From positions 310,001 to 374,000 of the forward strand of contig OZ241737.1 in NCBI GenBank assembly GCA_965200885.1: 64,000 nucleotides of DNA. The letters run 5' to 3'. The stretch's first letter is position 1; the number at the start of each line of letters is the position of its first letter. Made by a program: the position numbers and the translations under genes. Source of the DNA: MPNP01 sp026710155 (GTDB lineage Bacteria > Pseudomonadota > Alphaproteobacteria > Rhodobacterales > Rhodobacteraceae). A model generated the notes under the pieces. That model was not told the DNA's origin. It searched no databases and saw only the letters and a program-made list of their open reading frames with translations. Positions 51,230-60,827 of this stretch are shown in pieces.

Positions 51230-51868
51230 TCACAATCCATTCAGGGCACATAATTCCCCTATTATACATTCCTCACAATTGGGTTTTCTTGCCTTGCACA
51301 CATAGCGGCCATGAAGAATCAACCAGTGATGAGCGTGTTGCTGAAATTCAGCCGGAATACGATCCTCTATGGCTCTTTCAACTTCCAAGACATCCTTGCC
51401 TGGTGCAATCCCTGTTCGATTGCCTACCCTGAAAATATGCGTGTCTACCGCTTGGGCAGGATGCTTGAACCACATGTTCAAAACAACATTGGCCGTTTTT
51501 CTTCCTACACCGGGCAATGATTCCAATGCTTCCCTTGATGAAGGTACCTGACCATCAAATTTTTCCATCAACAAACTGGACAGCTTGATCACATTCCTGG
51601 CCTTGTTTTTGTAGAGACCAATGGTCTTGATGAAGGGAATTAACCTTTCTTCTCCCAACTCCAGCATCTTTTCCGGTGTATCCGCTACCTGAAACAATTT
51701 TCGGGTTGCCAAATTTACACCGACATCAGTTGATTGGGCTGACAGGACAACCGCCACCAGAAGGGTAAAAGCATTGGTATGCTCCAATTCTCCCTTCGGC
51801 TGAGCATTCTGCTTTCTGAACCTTGTGAATATTTCCAAGATCGTTTGATAATCCACCAGTTTTTTCAT
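51230..51868 (-). CDS. nth: Endonuclease III (base-excision repair glycosylase)
   Basis: This enzyme removes oxidised pyrimidines and nicks the abasic site. From ATG 51868 the product is 212 aa (GTG 51871 would add one residue). The helix-hairpin-helix LPGVGRKTANVVLN contains catalytic Lys124, Asp142 lies in AVDTHIFRVGN, and four cysteines for the iron-sulfur cluster are in CKARKPNCEECIIGELC. It is intact although mobile debris abuts its 3' end. Confidence 0.95.
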   Translation of the reverse strand: MKKLVDYQTILEIFTRFRKQNAQPKGELEHTNAFTLLVAVVLSAQSTDVGVNLATRKLFQVADTPEKMLELGEERLIPFIKTIGLYKNKARNVIKLSSLLMEKFDGQVPSSREALESLPGVGRKTANVVLNMWFKHPAQAVDTHIFRVGNRTGIAPGKDVLEVERAIEDRIPAEFQQHAHHWLILHGRYVCKARKPNCEECIIGELCALNGL

Positions 51869-51969
51869 CACTCCATCCCGTTATTCAGCGATTATTCCCA
51901 ATTTCATTGTTTTGCACAAGATTTCGAACACATTTATGGATTAACTCATTAAATTAAACTTTTACATTA

Positions 51970-52821
51970 ATGGGACAAGATAACATGGAACTGGAAAATT
52001 CATATCACTTCAAGCTCATCAGCAGGGCTTTACGGTATATTGAACAAAACCAATCGGTTGAATTGAATCTGGAAGACATTGCCAATGAAATGAGCATGAG
52101 TCAGGGACACCTCCAAAAACTGTTTTCAAGATGGGTTGGTGTTTCACCCAAAAGATATCAACAATACCTCACCCTTATCCATGCACGCAGACTGCTGCAA
52201 TTCAATTATAAAATGGCGGAAACCGCCGATTTTCTAGGATTTTCTGGTAAAAGCAGACTCCATGACCTGTTTATCAAATGGGAAGCCATGAGTCCCGGTG
52301 AGTATTCAAAAAAGGGGGCTGGACTGGCCATGTACTACGAATGGTATCCCAGTCTATTTGGAGAAATGCTTGCCATGGGTACAGACAGGGGTCTCTGTGG
52401 TATTGCCTTTACTTCCTGCATGGGCAAGGACAGAGCCTTGCAGGACCTGAGTTCTAGGTGGCCACGGGCCAGTTTCCATCAGGGAGGGGAAATTATTGAT
52501 CACCTTGTTCATCCCTTGTTGGAGTTGAAGGGTTCAACCAAAGCCCTTGTTTCAGGCGCCCCTTTTCAAATCAAGGTTTGGGAGGCCTTGATTTCAATAC
52601 CTGAAGGTGAAGTGACCACATATTCAGACATGGCAAATCTTATCGGCTCTCCAAGAAGTTCGAGAGCTGTTGGAACTGCCGTTGGTCGGAATCCTCTGAG
52701 CTGGATCATACCCTGTCACAGGGTTATCAGAAGAGATGGCAATTTGGGTGGATATCATTGGGGATTACCCGTCAAGGAAAGCTTGCTGGCTCTGGAAGCA
52801 GGCTGGAACAATCCTTCCTGA
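51970..52821 (+). CDS. AraC-type regulator fused to O6-alkylguanine-DNA alkyltransferase
   Basis: This 283-aa Ada-like protein lacks the N-terminal methylphosphotriester (Cys4 zinc) domain. Residues about 15-105 are an AraC helix-turn-helix pair (NLEDIANEMSMSQGHLQKLF, ETADFLGFSGKSRLHDLF). Residues about 195-275 are the alkyltransferase with the active-site IIPCHRVIRRDG (Cys near 248). It repairs O6-methylguanine by suicidal transfer. Without the Ada N-domain it cannot use the classical induction switch. It is divergent from nth, a natural repair pairing. Confidence 0.9.
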   Translation: MGQDNMELENSYHFKLISRALRYIEQNQSVELNLEDIANEMSMSQGHLQKLFSRWVGVSPKRYQQYLTLIHARRLLQFNYKMAETADFLGFSGKSRLHDLFIKWEAMSPGEYSKKGAGLAMYYEWYPSLFGEMLAMGTDRGLCGIAFTSCMGKDRALQDLSSRWPRASFHQGGEIIDHLVHPLLELKGSTKALVSGAPFQIKVWEALISIPEGEVTTYSDMANLIGSPRSSRAVGTAVGRNPLSWIIPCHRVIRRDGNLGGYHWGLPVKESLLALEAGWNNPS

Positions 52822-52887
52822 CAAATCAAACAGTTTTGTAATCAAAAGGGAGGAGATCAAGTCTCCTCACCTATCAGAGGATTCAGG

Positions 52888-53670
52888 TCAACAGGCAACA
52901 ACCGCCCTTTTGGTCATTACCTTGACCAGATTAGCCCGATAAATCCTGGATCCATGGATGTCTTCAATCATGCTCTCGGGGTCAACCTCAAGACCATCAA
53001 TGGCTGACGAAGAAAAATTGCCTGCCAAGGCTGATTCTGCTTCGGACCATCTGAACACCCCATCCTCTGAAGCACCTGTGACGGCAACCCTCACATCATT
53101 ACCATACTTTGCTACAAAAACACCAACCAGTGCAAACCGTGAAGCAGGTTGATCAAATTTCTGATAATTTGCTGCATCAGGTACCGGAAAATCAACCTGG
53201 GTTATCAATTCACCCTCGTCAAGTGAAGTTTCAAACAACCCCATGAAAAAGTCGGAAGCCGAAATCGTCCGCTTATTGGTTGTTATTGATGCATTGGAAG
53301 CCAATGCAGCTGCGGGATAACATGCCGATGGATCATTGTTGGCCAAACTCCCGCCAATGGTTCCACGATTCCTGACGGCAGGATCACCGATGTTCCCAGC
53401 CAAGGAAGCCAAAGCCGGATAGCTTTCAACGGTTGCCGCCACTACTCCATGCGTTGTACCTGCCTTGATGGAAACGGTACCATCGGTTTCGGAAACACCC
53501 TGCAGTTCCGAGATTCCCCCAATCGAAACAAGTACATCCGGACTTGCCAATCGGTTTTTCAGGGTCGGAATCATGGTTTGTCCACCGGCCAACGCCTGTG
53601 CACCTTCGACAGAAAGTGCTTCTATCGCTTCATTCAGACTTTGAGGTCTTTGTAAGGCAAAATCGTACAT
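52888..53670 (-). CDS. coxM: CoxM-like FAD-binding subunit of molybdenum hydroxylase
   Basis: This is the medium, FAD-carrying subunit of a xanthine dehydrogenase-family enzyme, 260 aa. FAD motifs are AGGQTMIPTLKNRLASPDVL at about residues 32-51 and NRGTIGGSLANNDPSACYPA. It passes electrons from the iron-sulfur subunit to an acceptor. It is the last gene of the minus-strand run coxS-coxL-coxM. Confidence 0.92.
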   Translation of the reverse strand: MYDFALQRPQSLNEAIEALSVEGAQALAGGQTMIPTLKNRLASPDVLVSIGGISELQGVSETDGTVSIKAGTTHGVVAATVESYPALASLAGNIGDPAVRNRGTIGGSLANNDPSACYPAAALASNASITTNKRTISASDFFMGLFETSLDEGELITQVDFPVPDAANYQKFDQPASRFALVGVFVAKYGNDVRVAVTGASEDGVFRWSEAESALAGNFSSSAIDGLEVDPESMIEDIHGSRIYRANLVKVMTKRAVVAC

Positions 53671-53728
53671 GTGCTATGCTCCTGTTGAACTTTCTTGTGT
53701 AGATATGAAATTGAAAATTACTCTGAAC

Positions 53729-56092
53729 TTATCCATTGATTGCTGACCAAACCCTTGAGGGAGACAATGGCATGTCAATATGGGAGACGTTATAACCTCC
53801 CTTGTTGAGGGCATCCAGAACTGCATTGACAACCGCAGGTGGAGAACCGATTGCTCCTGCTTCCCCGCACCCTTTCACACCCAGTGGATTATGTGTACAG
53901 GGTGTCTGACACGAATGATCGACAACAAAACTGGGCAAATCATCTGCTCTCGGCATGGAATAGTCCATGAAGGTCCCCGAAACCAATTGACCGTCCTCAT
54001 TGTATACGGCATGCTCTCGCAAGGCCTGTCCCACTCCCTGGGCTATACCTCCGTGAACCTGACCATCGACAACCATGGGATTGATGACATTGCCAAAATC
54101 ATCGGTTGCGGCAAAGGAACAAATATCAACTTTCCCCGTTTCAGGGTCGACCTCAACCTCACACGCATAGGCTCCTGCCGGGTATGTAAAGTTGGCCGGA
54201 TCATAGAAGGCTGTCTCCTCCAATCCCGGTTCCAATTGATCAAGGGGATAATTGTGTGGAACATAAGCCGTCAGACAAACATCTCCCCACCCAACGGACT
54301 TGTCGGTTCCAACCACGGAAAAACTGCCATCCTTCAATTCGATGTCCTCTGCGGATGCTTCCATGAGGTGGGCTGCAATCTTCTTGGCCTTGGCTATGAT
54401 TTTCTCGGTTGCCCTAACCATGGCAGCACCACCCACGGCTATGGATCTTGAACCATAGGTACCCATTCCCATGGGAGTATTGGAGGTATCACCATGTTGG
54501 ATGTGGACTTGATCTTCCGAAATACCGATCATGTCAGCTATAACCTGGGGAAAGGTGGTTTCATGACTTTGCCCGTGCGAATGACAACCGGTCATCACCG
54601 TAATTGATCCTGTTGCGTTAACCCGGACCGTTGCACTTTCATAAAGTCCGGCCCTTGCTCCAAGCATTCCAACCAGATTTGAGGGTGCAATTCCACATGC
54701 TTCAATGTAACAGTTTATGCCCAATCCCCTTAGCAATCCCTTTTGCCTGGATTCAGAGGCTCGGGCTTCAAAGCCGTCCAAATCGGCAATTTCCTGGAGC
54801 TTGTCCATGGTTGCCACATAATCTCCCGTATCATATTCGAGAGCCACCGGCGTTGCATAGGGGAATTCTTCCTTCTGGATGAAATTCTTTCGCCTGATCT
54901 CGATGGGATCCATCCCCAATTCCCGGGCAGCCTTGTCGATTACCCGTTCCAATTGGAAGGTGGCTTCTGGTCGTCCAGCACCCCTGTAAGCATCAACTGG
55001 AACGGTATTTGTGAAGACCGCCTTTACATTGACGTAGATCAAGGGGGTTTTATAGTTTCCAGCCATCAGGGTTCCATGCAACCAAGTCGGTACTGATGTC
55101 GAGAAGGTTGAAAGGTATGCACCCATGTTGGCATAGGTGTCCGTTCTGACTGCCTGGAACATGCCATTTTCATCGAGGGCCAGTTCAATCTTGGTTACAT
55201 GGTCCCGCCCGTGGGCATCACTTATGAAGGCTTCCGACCTGCTGGCCGTCCATTTGACCGGGACCTTGAGCTTTCGAGCGGCCAATGTGCAAAAGGCTTC
55301 CTCGGCATAATGGAAAATCTTGGATCCAAAACCACCTCCCACATCGGGAGCAACAACTCTTAGTTTGTGTTCGGGGATCTGCAGAACAAAGGCACCCATC
55401 AACAGACGAATGACATGAGGGTTTTGTGAGGTCGTGTAAAGGGTGGATTCATCATTGGATGCGTCATAATCCCCAATGGCAACCCTTGGTTCCATCGCAT
55501 TGGGAACCAATCTGTTGTTGACCAGCTCAAGGGTGGTAACATGATGGGCATTCTTGATGGCTTCATCAACGGCATCCTTGTTTTCTTCCACAAAGCCCCA
55601 GTCATAACACAGGTTGGTTTCGATCTCATCATGGACAAGGGTCCCACCTGCCACAGCGGATTTCATATCCATTACGGCAGGCAATTCTTCCATATCGACA
55701 TCGATTGCTTCTGCGGCATCTCTCGCCTGTTCAAGCGAATCGGCAACAACAGCGGCAATCGGATCTCCCACATGCCGAACTTTGCCCTGGGCCAAAACCG
55801 GGTGAGCCGGCTCTTTCATGGCTTCACCAAAACGGTCAGTAACCTGCCAACCACAAGGCAACCCGCCAACTTCGGCGAAATCGGCACCCGTAAAGATTCC
55901 CGCCACTCCCGGCATGGAGGCTGCTTCACCTGTGTCAATACCGTTTATTTTGCCATGAGCCACATCGGATCGAAGAAAGTGTACATATTTCTGACCTCGT
56001 ACATTGATGTCATCCGTATACTTTCCATTGCCACTCAGAAATCTTACATCTTCCCTTCTTTTTGAACTGGCACCAATACCCTTGTCTGACAT
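53729..56092 (-). CDS. coxL: CoxL-like molybdopterin subunit, form II
   Basis: This 787-aa large catalytic subunit has GGGFGSKIF at about residues 252-260, the active-site loop AYRGAGR at 368-374 and the base-providing GCGEAGAIGSPPAV near the C-terminus. Form I carbon monoxide dehydrogenases have AYXCSFR with the Cys that binds copper. AYRGAGR defines form II, whose physiological substrate is often not CO. The substrate therefore remains open. It lies between coxS and coxM. Confidence 0.93.
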   Translation of the reverse strand: MSDKGIGASSKRREDVRFLSGNGKYTDDINVRGQKYVHFLRSDVAHGKINGIDTGEAASMPGVAGIFTGADFAEVGGLPCGWQVTDRFGEAMKEPAHPVLAQGKVRHVGDPIAAVVADSLEQARDAAEAIDVDMEELPAVMDMKSAVAGGTLVHDEIETNLCYDWGFVEENKDAVDEAIKNAHHVTTLELVNNRLVPNAMEPRVAIGDYDASNDESTLYTTSQNPHVIRLLMGAFVLQIPEHKLRVVAPDVGGGFGSKIFHYAEEAFCTLAARKLKVPVKWTASRSEAFISDAHGRDHVTKIELALDENGMFQAVRTDTYANMGAYLSTFSTSVPTWLHGTLMAGNYKTPLIYVNVKAVFTNTVPVDAYRGAGRPEATFQLERVIDKAARELGMDPIEIRRKNFIQKEEFPYATPVALEYDTGDYVATMDKLQEIADLDGFEARASESRQKGLLRGLGINCYIEACGIAPSNLVGMLGARAGLYESATVRVNATGSITVMTGCHSHGQSHETTFPQVIADMIGISEDQVHIQHGDTSNTPMGMGTYGSRSIAVGGAAMVRATEKIIAKAKKIAAHLMEASAEDIELKDGSFSVVGTDKSVGWGDVCLTAYVPHNYPLDQLEPGLEETAFYDPANFTYPAGAYACEVEVDPETGKVDICSFAATDDFGNVINPMVVDGQVHGGIAQGVGQALREHAVYNEDGQLVSGTFMDYSMPRADDLPSFVVDHSCQTPCTHNPLGVKGCGEAGAIGSPPAVVNAVLDALNKGGYNVSHIDMPLSPSRVWSAING

Positions 56093-56155
56093 GTGATTCT
56101 CCTATTCTATCCTGATACTTTCCTGGTCAAATACATACTTTGTTTCTATTCCCGG

Positions 56156-56620
56156 CTAGGCAGCTGCAGCAGCAGCCTGAATTGATTTGACGATATTGTG
56201 ATAGCCCGTGCATCGGCAAATATTTCCTTCCAGATATTCCCTGATTTCGGTTTCTGTCGGATTGGGATTTTCTTCCAGAAGCGCAGCTGCAGACATCACC
56301 ATGCCCGGTGTACAGAAACCGCATTGCAATCCATGATTATCCTGAAAAGCCTGCTGGATAGTACCCAGTGAACCATCCGGATTGGCCATTCCTTCAATGG
56401 TTGTGACAGAACTTCCCTCTGCTTCAATTGCAAAAATCGTACAGGACTTTACAGCCTTGCCGCCGACATGAACGACACATGCCCCACATTGGCTGGTATC
56501 ACAACCGATATGGGTTCCTGTCAGGTTAAGGTTATTACGGACAAAATCCGATAACAAGGTCCTCCCCTCGACTTCCCCGGAAACCGATTTGCCATTTACC
56601 GTCATGGTTACTGTAGACAT
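56156..56620 (-). CDS. coxS: CoxS-like [2Fe-2S] subunit
   Basis: This 154-aa small subunit carries two [2Fe-2S] clusters. The plant-type cluster motif is GCDTSQCGACVVHVGGKAVKSC-like (residues about 41-62), and the second is CGFCTPGM followed by CRCTGYHNI. It relays electrons from the molybdenum centre to CoxM. The C-terminus ends in an Ala run. coxL starts 63 bases downstream. Confidence 0.94.
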   Translation of the reverse strand: MSTVTMTVNGKSVSGEVEGRTLLSDFVRNNLNLTGTHIGCDTSQCGACVVHVGGKAVKSCTIFAIEAEGSSVTTIEGMANPDGSLGTIQQAFQDNHGLQCGFCTPGMVMSAAALLEENPNPTETEIREYLEGNICRCTGYHNIVKSIQAAAAAA

Positions 56621-56901
56621 TTATTACCTCCAAAAAATTTCACTTCCAGAATGGTTAGCTGAACATATTAACAATAATTTTCACACTTGCCAAATGAAAA
56701 ATCCAAATTGGGTGTGTTTTTGTTATTGCGGTGAATTTTGCCATGAAACAGCCAGAATTTGGCGCTTTCGCCCTTTTTGGGGCTGATTCGTTCAAGTCCG
56801 AATCCTTTTGTGTTCATTTTCCTTACCCAAGAGGTCCAAACGTGTAGAATCATGGCTTTTCGGGGAAGGATCGGGAACACCACAACTCTATCCCTTGACC
56901 A

Positions 56902-56954
56902 AAAAAAGAGGGCCTCTTGAAGATAAAAATGCACCGCAATACGGGAATCACACC
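56902..56954. repeat. Solo ISKra4-type end repeat inside the cox cluster
   Basis: The segment including GAAGATAAAAATGCACCGCA closely matches 13099-13118 and continues with caatacgggaatcacacc. It sits in the approximately 350-base gap 56621-56969 between coxS and the molybdopterin-binding gene. That gap holds no other gene and may have been created by insertion and loss of an IS. Confidence 0.6.
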
Positions 56955-56969
56955 TTCCAAATTGCTCTT

Positions 56970-58460
56970 CTAAACCAAATCCAACTCGACCAGAAAACCC
57001 CTGTTCTCATTCAAAAGATCATTGGGTCTCAGGCCAGCATCAAGGGCTCTCAGATTTTCAAAGAATCTTCTACCAAAAAGAATTGGTGGCCCCGGGGATA
57101 AATTTTCTCCACCGAACTTGCAGATTTCCCTCCCGTCCTCGGGACTGAATGCGCTGATCAGGCGATTCAACTGGTCAGAGGAAATCTCCTCATTCAGGAG
57201 ATTGACGAATATGACCGCATCAGTTTTTCTGGGAAGCGAAGCCATACCAAGTGACACCAAATTCGATTTGTCCGATCTGCCTTCCAAATTAACCATTCTG
57301 ATTGATTCCCCATTGGCAATCTTGACCATAATTTTCTTGGCCAATTTGCCAGTGATACTTATGCCATCAACCTGGGAAGCAAGTATTTTTGAAAGTTGGG
57401 AATGGAAAGCCTGATTTTTCGAATCACCAATTAATATCGCTTGAACATTTGGTTTTAATGGACTTGTTCTTCTGTCTCTTGGCTGTCTTCTGATTGGTAT
57501 TTCCTTCAGCAAACCACCGGCCCCCATAGAAGCAAAATCGGCAGGGGATATGTCAATTCCGCAGACTGTTCTTTCCAATACCCAATCTGCACCGTTCAAG
57601 GCAGGCGAACGGGCACATCCTGGTAGTCCTATGACCTTTTGAGAACCAAGTTCCCCATAAAAGAGCAAATTACCTGGGTCGACCGGTATGCCAACCCTGA
57701 CTATTTTTCCTCCAGCCAATCGCAAGGCACGCGGACCTGTATCATTCGCATCTGAAGTTGCTGTTGAAGTCATGACCAGAATCAGGGAGGAACTGGCTTT
57801 CTTAAGTGCAGCAGACAGTTCTCCTGTTTCATGGGAAACAATATCAACTTGTTTGAGTGTAATGCCAAGCCCCTTCAAACGTGTTCTCGTAACTTCAATG
57901 CCCTTCTCTGAAAGTTTGTCCTTTTTACCCGTTAGGGTTGTGATTATCAAATCAGCCTGATGTAATTGCACTCGCCTGAATCCAGCAATCCCTTCCAATA
58001 ATCCAGCGGCCTCAATGACCTTGGACCTGGCTACACCGTAGGGGATTATTTTTATCGTACCAACCAACTGGTTCTTCTCAACCTTGGCAAGGCTGGGCAA
58101 AGTGGCAAGTGTAATGGCTTCGTCAACCAAGTTGAATTCCGTAATACGGTCTGAATCGAATAAGATCAAGCCAGTCCATGATGAATAAATGTTCACCCTG
58201 CCTGTAAATGGTGAAGAGACAAACAATGATGGTTCGATTGCAACCAATTTCTGCCCCAAAAAGGATGCGGCTTCATCTTCGCCGATATCACCCTCCTCAA
58301 GTCGTGCCACCATGATTTCCTGAATGCCTGAATTCAGGAATGCTTCTATATCATGCCGATTTAGGATCCTGCCCTTTTTCACCTTTTTAACACCTGCATG
58401 AATTGAATGGGCCAATATATGCCCAAGCCCTTCACTTGTGGGACAGGTGTCAAATTTCAT
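56970..58460 (-). CDS. Molybdopterin-binding protein with a C-terminal NTP-transferase-like domain
   Basis: This 496-aa cox-cluster maturation protein has a MoeA/MogA-like molybdopterin-binding domain (about residues 170-320; ATSDANDTGPRALRLAGGKI, VGIPVDPGNLLFYGELG, VIGLPGCARSPALNGADWVL) followed by a MobA-like domain. In that domain the usual glycine-rich LAAGxSxRxG is replaced by AILIGDSKNQAFHS, so nucleotidyl transfer (for example cytosine dinucleotide cofactor synthesis) may be impaired. The stop end overlaps nothing; the start overlaps xdhC by 11 bases. Confidence 0.82.
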   Translation of the reverse strand: MKFDTCPTSEGLGHILAHSIHAGVKKVKKGRILNRHDIEAFLNSGIQEIMVARLEEGDIGEDEAASFLGQKLVAIEPSLFVSSPFTGRVNIYSSWTGLILFDSDRITEFNLVDEAITLATLPSLAKVEKNQLVGTIKIIPYGVARSKVIEAAGLLEGIAGFRRVQLHQADLIITTLTGKKDKLSEKGIEVTRTRLKGLGITLKQVDIVSHETGELSAALKKASSSLILVMTSTATSDANDTGPRALRLAGGKIVRVGIPVDPGNLLFYGELGSQKVIGLPGCARSPALNGADWVLERTVCGIDISPADFASMGAGGLLKEIPIRRQPRDRRTSPLKPNVQAILIGDSKNQAFHSQLSKILASQVDGISITGKLAKKIMVKIANGESIRMVNLEGRSDKSNLVSLGMASLPRKTDAVIFVNLLNEEISSDQLNRLISAFSPEDGREICKFGGENLSPGPPILFGRRFFENLRALDAGLRPNDLLNENRGFLVELDLV

Positions 58461-59457
58461 TTTTGCTTTTCCCCGAGCGAAGGGTCAAGGTGATTTCCGC
58501 CATGATGGCGATCGCTATTTCGGCAGGACTGCGAGATCCTATATCCAAGCCGATGGGGCCATGAATCCTTGCAAGTTGATCTTTGACAACCGCTTTCTCC
58601 CGCAATCTGGCCAACCGCTTGGCATGTGTACGTGTTGAACCCAGACATCCAATATAAAAAGCCGGTGTTTTGAGTGCTTCAAGTATTGCCGGATCATCAA
58701 TCTTGGGGTCGTGAGTTAGTGTTACCACAGCCGTTCTAAGATCAGGAGAAATTTCCCTAATGATCTCGTCTGGCCATTCATTGCTGATCCTTTCACCGGG
58801 GAATCTTGCTTTCGAACCGAATGATTCCCTTGGATCAATTATCATCGTCTGATACCCGGAATGTCGGGCAATCTGAATTAACGGTTGGGCTATATGGACT
58901 CCACCGACGACAATCAGTTTCAAAGGAGGATTGAACACATTGATGAAGGTGTCGTCAATCATTCCACTCCGGTCCAGTTCAAGAGCGTTTAAAAGTTCCT
59001 CGGTCATGTAGGGAGAACCATAGGGAATCACCGTACTTTCCCAGTTATCAAGGGAAGTTTTTACAATGGCTGGAGTATTTTCTGACCTGCAGGTTACAAG
59101 TTCATGCAATATTTCCTCTGTTATTCCCAAGGGACCGGCAATGGGTTCAACCACTACCTTGATTTTACCCCCACAGGCCAAACCCACTGCAAAGGCATCT
59201 TCATCTGCCACCCCAAATTCCAGTAATATTGGTTTCCTGGTCTCCATGGTATCCAGAGCTTCGGCAACAACAGCACCCTCCACACACCCACCTGAAACCG
59301 AACCGACGATTTCACCGGCCAGGTTTATTGCCAATTGACTTCCGATGGGTCTTGGAGCCGACCCCCAGGTCTGGGTAACAGTAGCAATCGCCGAGCCACC
59401 ATCCTGATGCCATTTCAGTGCAGTTTCCGGAATTTTGTCATGTTCAGGTCTGTTCAT
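58450..59457 (-). CDS. XdhC/CoxI-family molybdenum cofactor maturation protein
   Basis: The 335-aa protein of the XdhC family is a chaperone that loads or sulfurates the molybdenum cofactor before insertion into the large subunit. Motifs are ATVTQTWGSAPRPIGSQLAI, GSVSGGCVEGAVVAEAL and LACGGKIKVVVEPI in the N-terminal domain. A C-terminal Rossmann domain has VVGGVHIAQPLIQIARHSGY and GCLGSTRTHAKRLARL. It is coupled to the molybdopterin-binding gene by an 11-base overlap. Confidence 0.92.
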   Translation of the reverse strand: MNRPEHDKIPETALKWHQDGGSAIATVTQTWGSAPRPIGSQLAINLAGEIVGSVSGGCVEGAVVAEALDTMETRKPILLEFGVADEDAFAVGLACGGKIKVVVEPIAGPLGITEEILHELVTCRSENTPAIVKTSLDNWESTVIPYGSPYMTEELLNALELDRSGMIDDTFINVFNPPLKLIVVGGVHIAQPLIQIARHSGYQTMIIDPRESFGSKARFPGERISNEWPDEIIREISPDLRTAVVTLTHDPKIDDPAILEALKTPAFYIGCLGSTRTHAKRLARLREKAVVKDQLARIHGPIGLDIGSRSPAEIAIAIMAEITLTLRSGKSKNEI

Positions 59458-59510
59458 CTTGAGTAAAACTCGAAGTCGTTGTTAAATTGAAAATCTGGCC
59501 AATATTAATG

Positions 59511-60758
59511 TTAATGCAAAGTCTGCATCAATCTGGTTTTATCACCATCATCATAAGAATTGTGAAGTACTTTTGACAATCCGACGAGAGAATTGATGTT
59601 ATGGGCAGATTTGAAACAATCAACCCATGGAAGCATGGTACTGATTCCCCTTGCCTTGGGAGTGAAGTTGTCCCAGCGAAGAAGTGGATTAACCCAAATC
59701 AATCTACGGGCACTCAACTTGAGCCGTTTCATTTCCTGGCCTAATTGAGTAATGTCTCCACTCTCAAGCCCATCGGTCATCAAAAGTACCAGGGCCCCCT
59801 GCCCCATTACACGTCTTGACCATTTGTAATTGAAAACCTTCAAACATTCTCCGATTCTTGTTCCCCCTTCCCAATCAGAAACTTCCCTGCCAGCGGATTC
59901 AAGTGCTTGGTCAATATCCTTGATGGCCAGATTGCGGGTGATGTTTGTCAATTTTGTACCAAAGGTGAAGGAATGTACCCTGGACCATTGGTTTTTACGG
60001 CAGTTTGTTACAGAATGGAGAAAATGCAGAAGCATTCTGGAATATGTCGACATGCTTCCCGATATATCACAAAGCGCGACGATGTTGGGATGGCGGATGG
60101 TGGGTTTGCGGTATCCCAATTGAAATATGTCGCCTCCGTTTCTGGCTGCCATCTTCATGGTGCTCTTCCAGTCGGAAACCCTGCCCTTTGGATTGGGCTT
60201 GTATCGTCTGGATATCAACTGCTTTACAGGCAGTTCAATTTCTGCAATGATTCGTTTTGCCTCTTTGGTTTCCGATGTGGACATCTGCTCGAAATCCATG
60301 GAGTTGAACCTGTCCTGATAGGAGGTGGTTCCGGTAGATACCACTTCCAATTCTTCAGCCGTTTCCTGATCACCCTCTGGGTAATTTATTGGATTATGAC
60401 TTTCGCCCATCAGTGATTGTCCGGCTCTTTTCATACCTGCTTCAGGATTCCCTTTTTCATGTGTTCCCCGAATACTGGGCAACATCAAGGACATCATCTG
60501 ATCGTGATATCTCGGATCTCGCCAGAAGAGTTTGAAGGTTTGGGCAAAGACAACCATTTGGTCGGGTCGGTTGACAAAACAACATTGCAGGGTTGAGAAA
60601 AAATCATCCCTGTTTTGCAATCCAGCCGTCTCGACTGCCTTGATTGCCTTCACGGTTTGGCCTGTACCAATGGGTAAGCCAGAAATTCTCAAAGCCCTTG
60701 CAAAATGGGTAATATTATCAACCAGAGTACCCTGTTCAAAGTCGTGGCCTGATTTCAT
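59511..60758 (-). CDS. coxE: CoxE-like von Willebrand factor A protein
   Basis: This 415-aa protein has a C-terminal VWA domain with the metal-site motif LCDISGSMSTYSRMLLHFLH (DxSxS) and LLMTDGLESGDI. The N-terminal half (PIGTGQTVKAIKAVETAGL) is typical of CoxE. With the MoxR-type ATPase CoxD it is thought to mature the active site. It lies 69 bases downstream of coxD. Confidence 0.92.
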   Translation of the reverse strand: MKSGHDFEQGTLVDNITHFARALRISGLPIGTGQTVKAIKAVETAGLQNRDDFFSTLQCCFVNRPDQMVVFAQTFKLFWRDPRYHDQMMSLMLPSIRGTHEKGNPEAGMKRAGQSLMGESHNPINYPEGDQETAEELEVVSTGTTSYQDRFNSMDFEQMSTSETKEAKRIIAEIELPVKQLISRRYKPNPKGRVSDWKSTMKMAARNGGDIFQLGYRKPTIRHPNIVALCDISGSMSTYSRMLLHFLHSVTNCRKNQWSRVHSFTFGTKLTNITRNLAIKDIDQALESAGREVSDWEGGTRIGECLKVFNYKWSRRVMGQGALVLLMTDGLESGDITQLGQEMKRLKLSARRLIWVNPLLRWDNFTPKARGISTMLPWVDCFKSAHNINSLVGLSKVLHNSYDDGDKTRLMQTLH

Positions 60759-60827
60759 GAATCCATGTTCGCTATAGAATGACTCAACAGATTTAGAAAT
60801 GAATGATGTTGTCCCCCATTTACCATT

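Noticed and set aside
53729..56092. Form I aerobic carbon monoxide dehydrogenase
   Set aside because: The active-site loop is AYRGAGR, not the Cys-containing AYXCSFR, so the enzyme is form II and its substrate is open.
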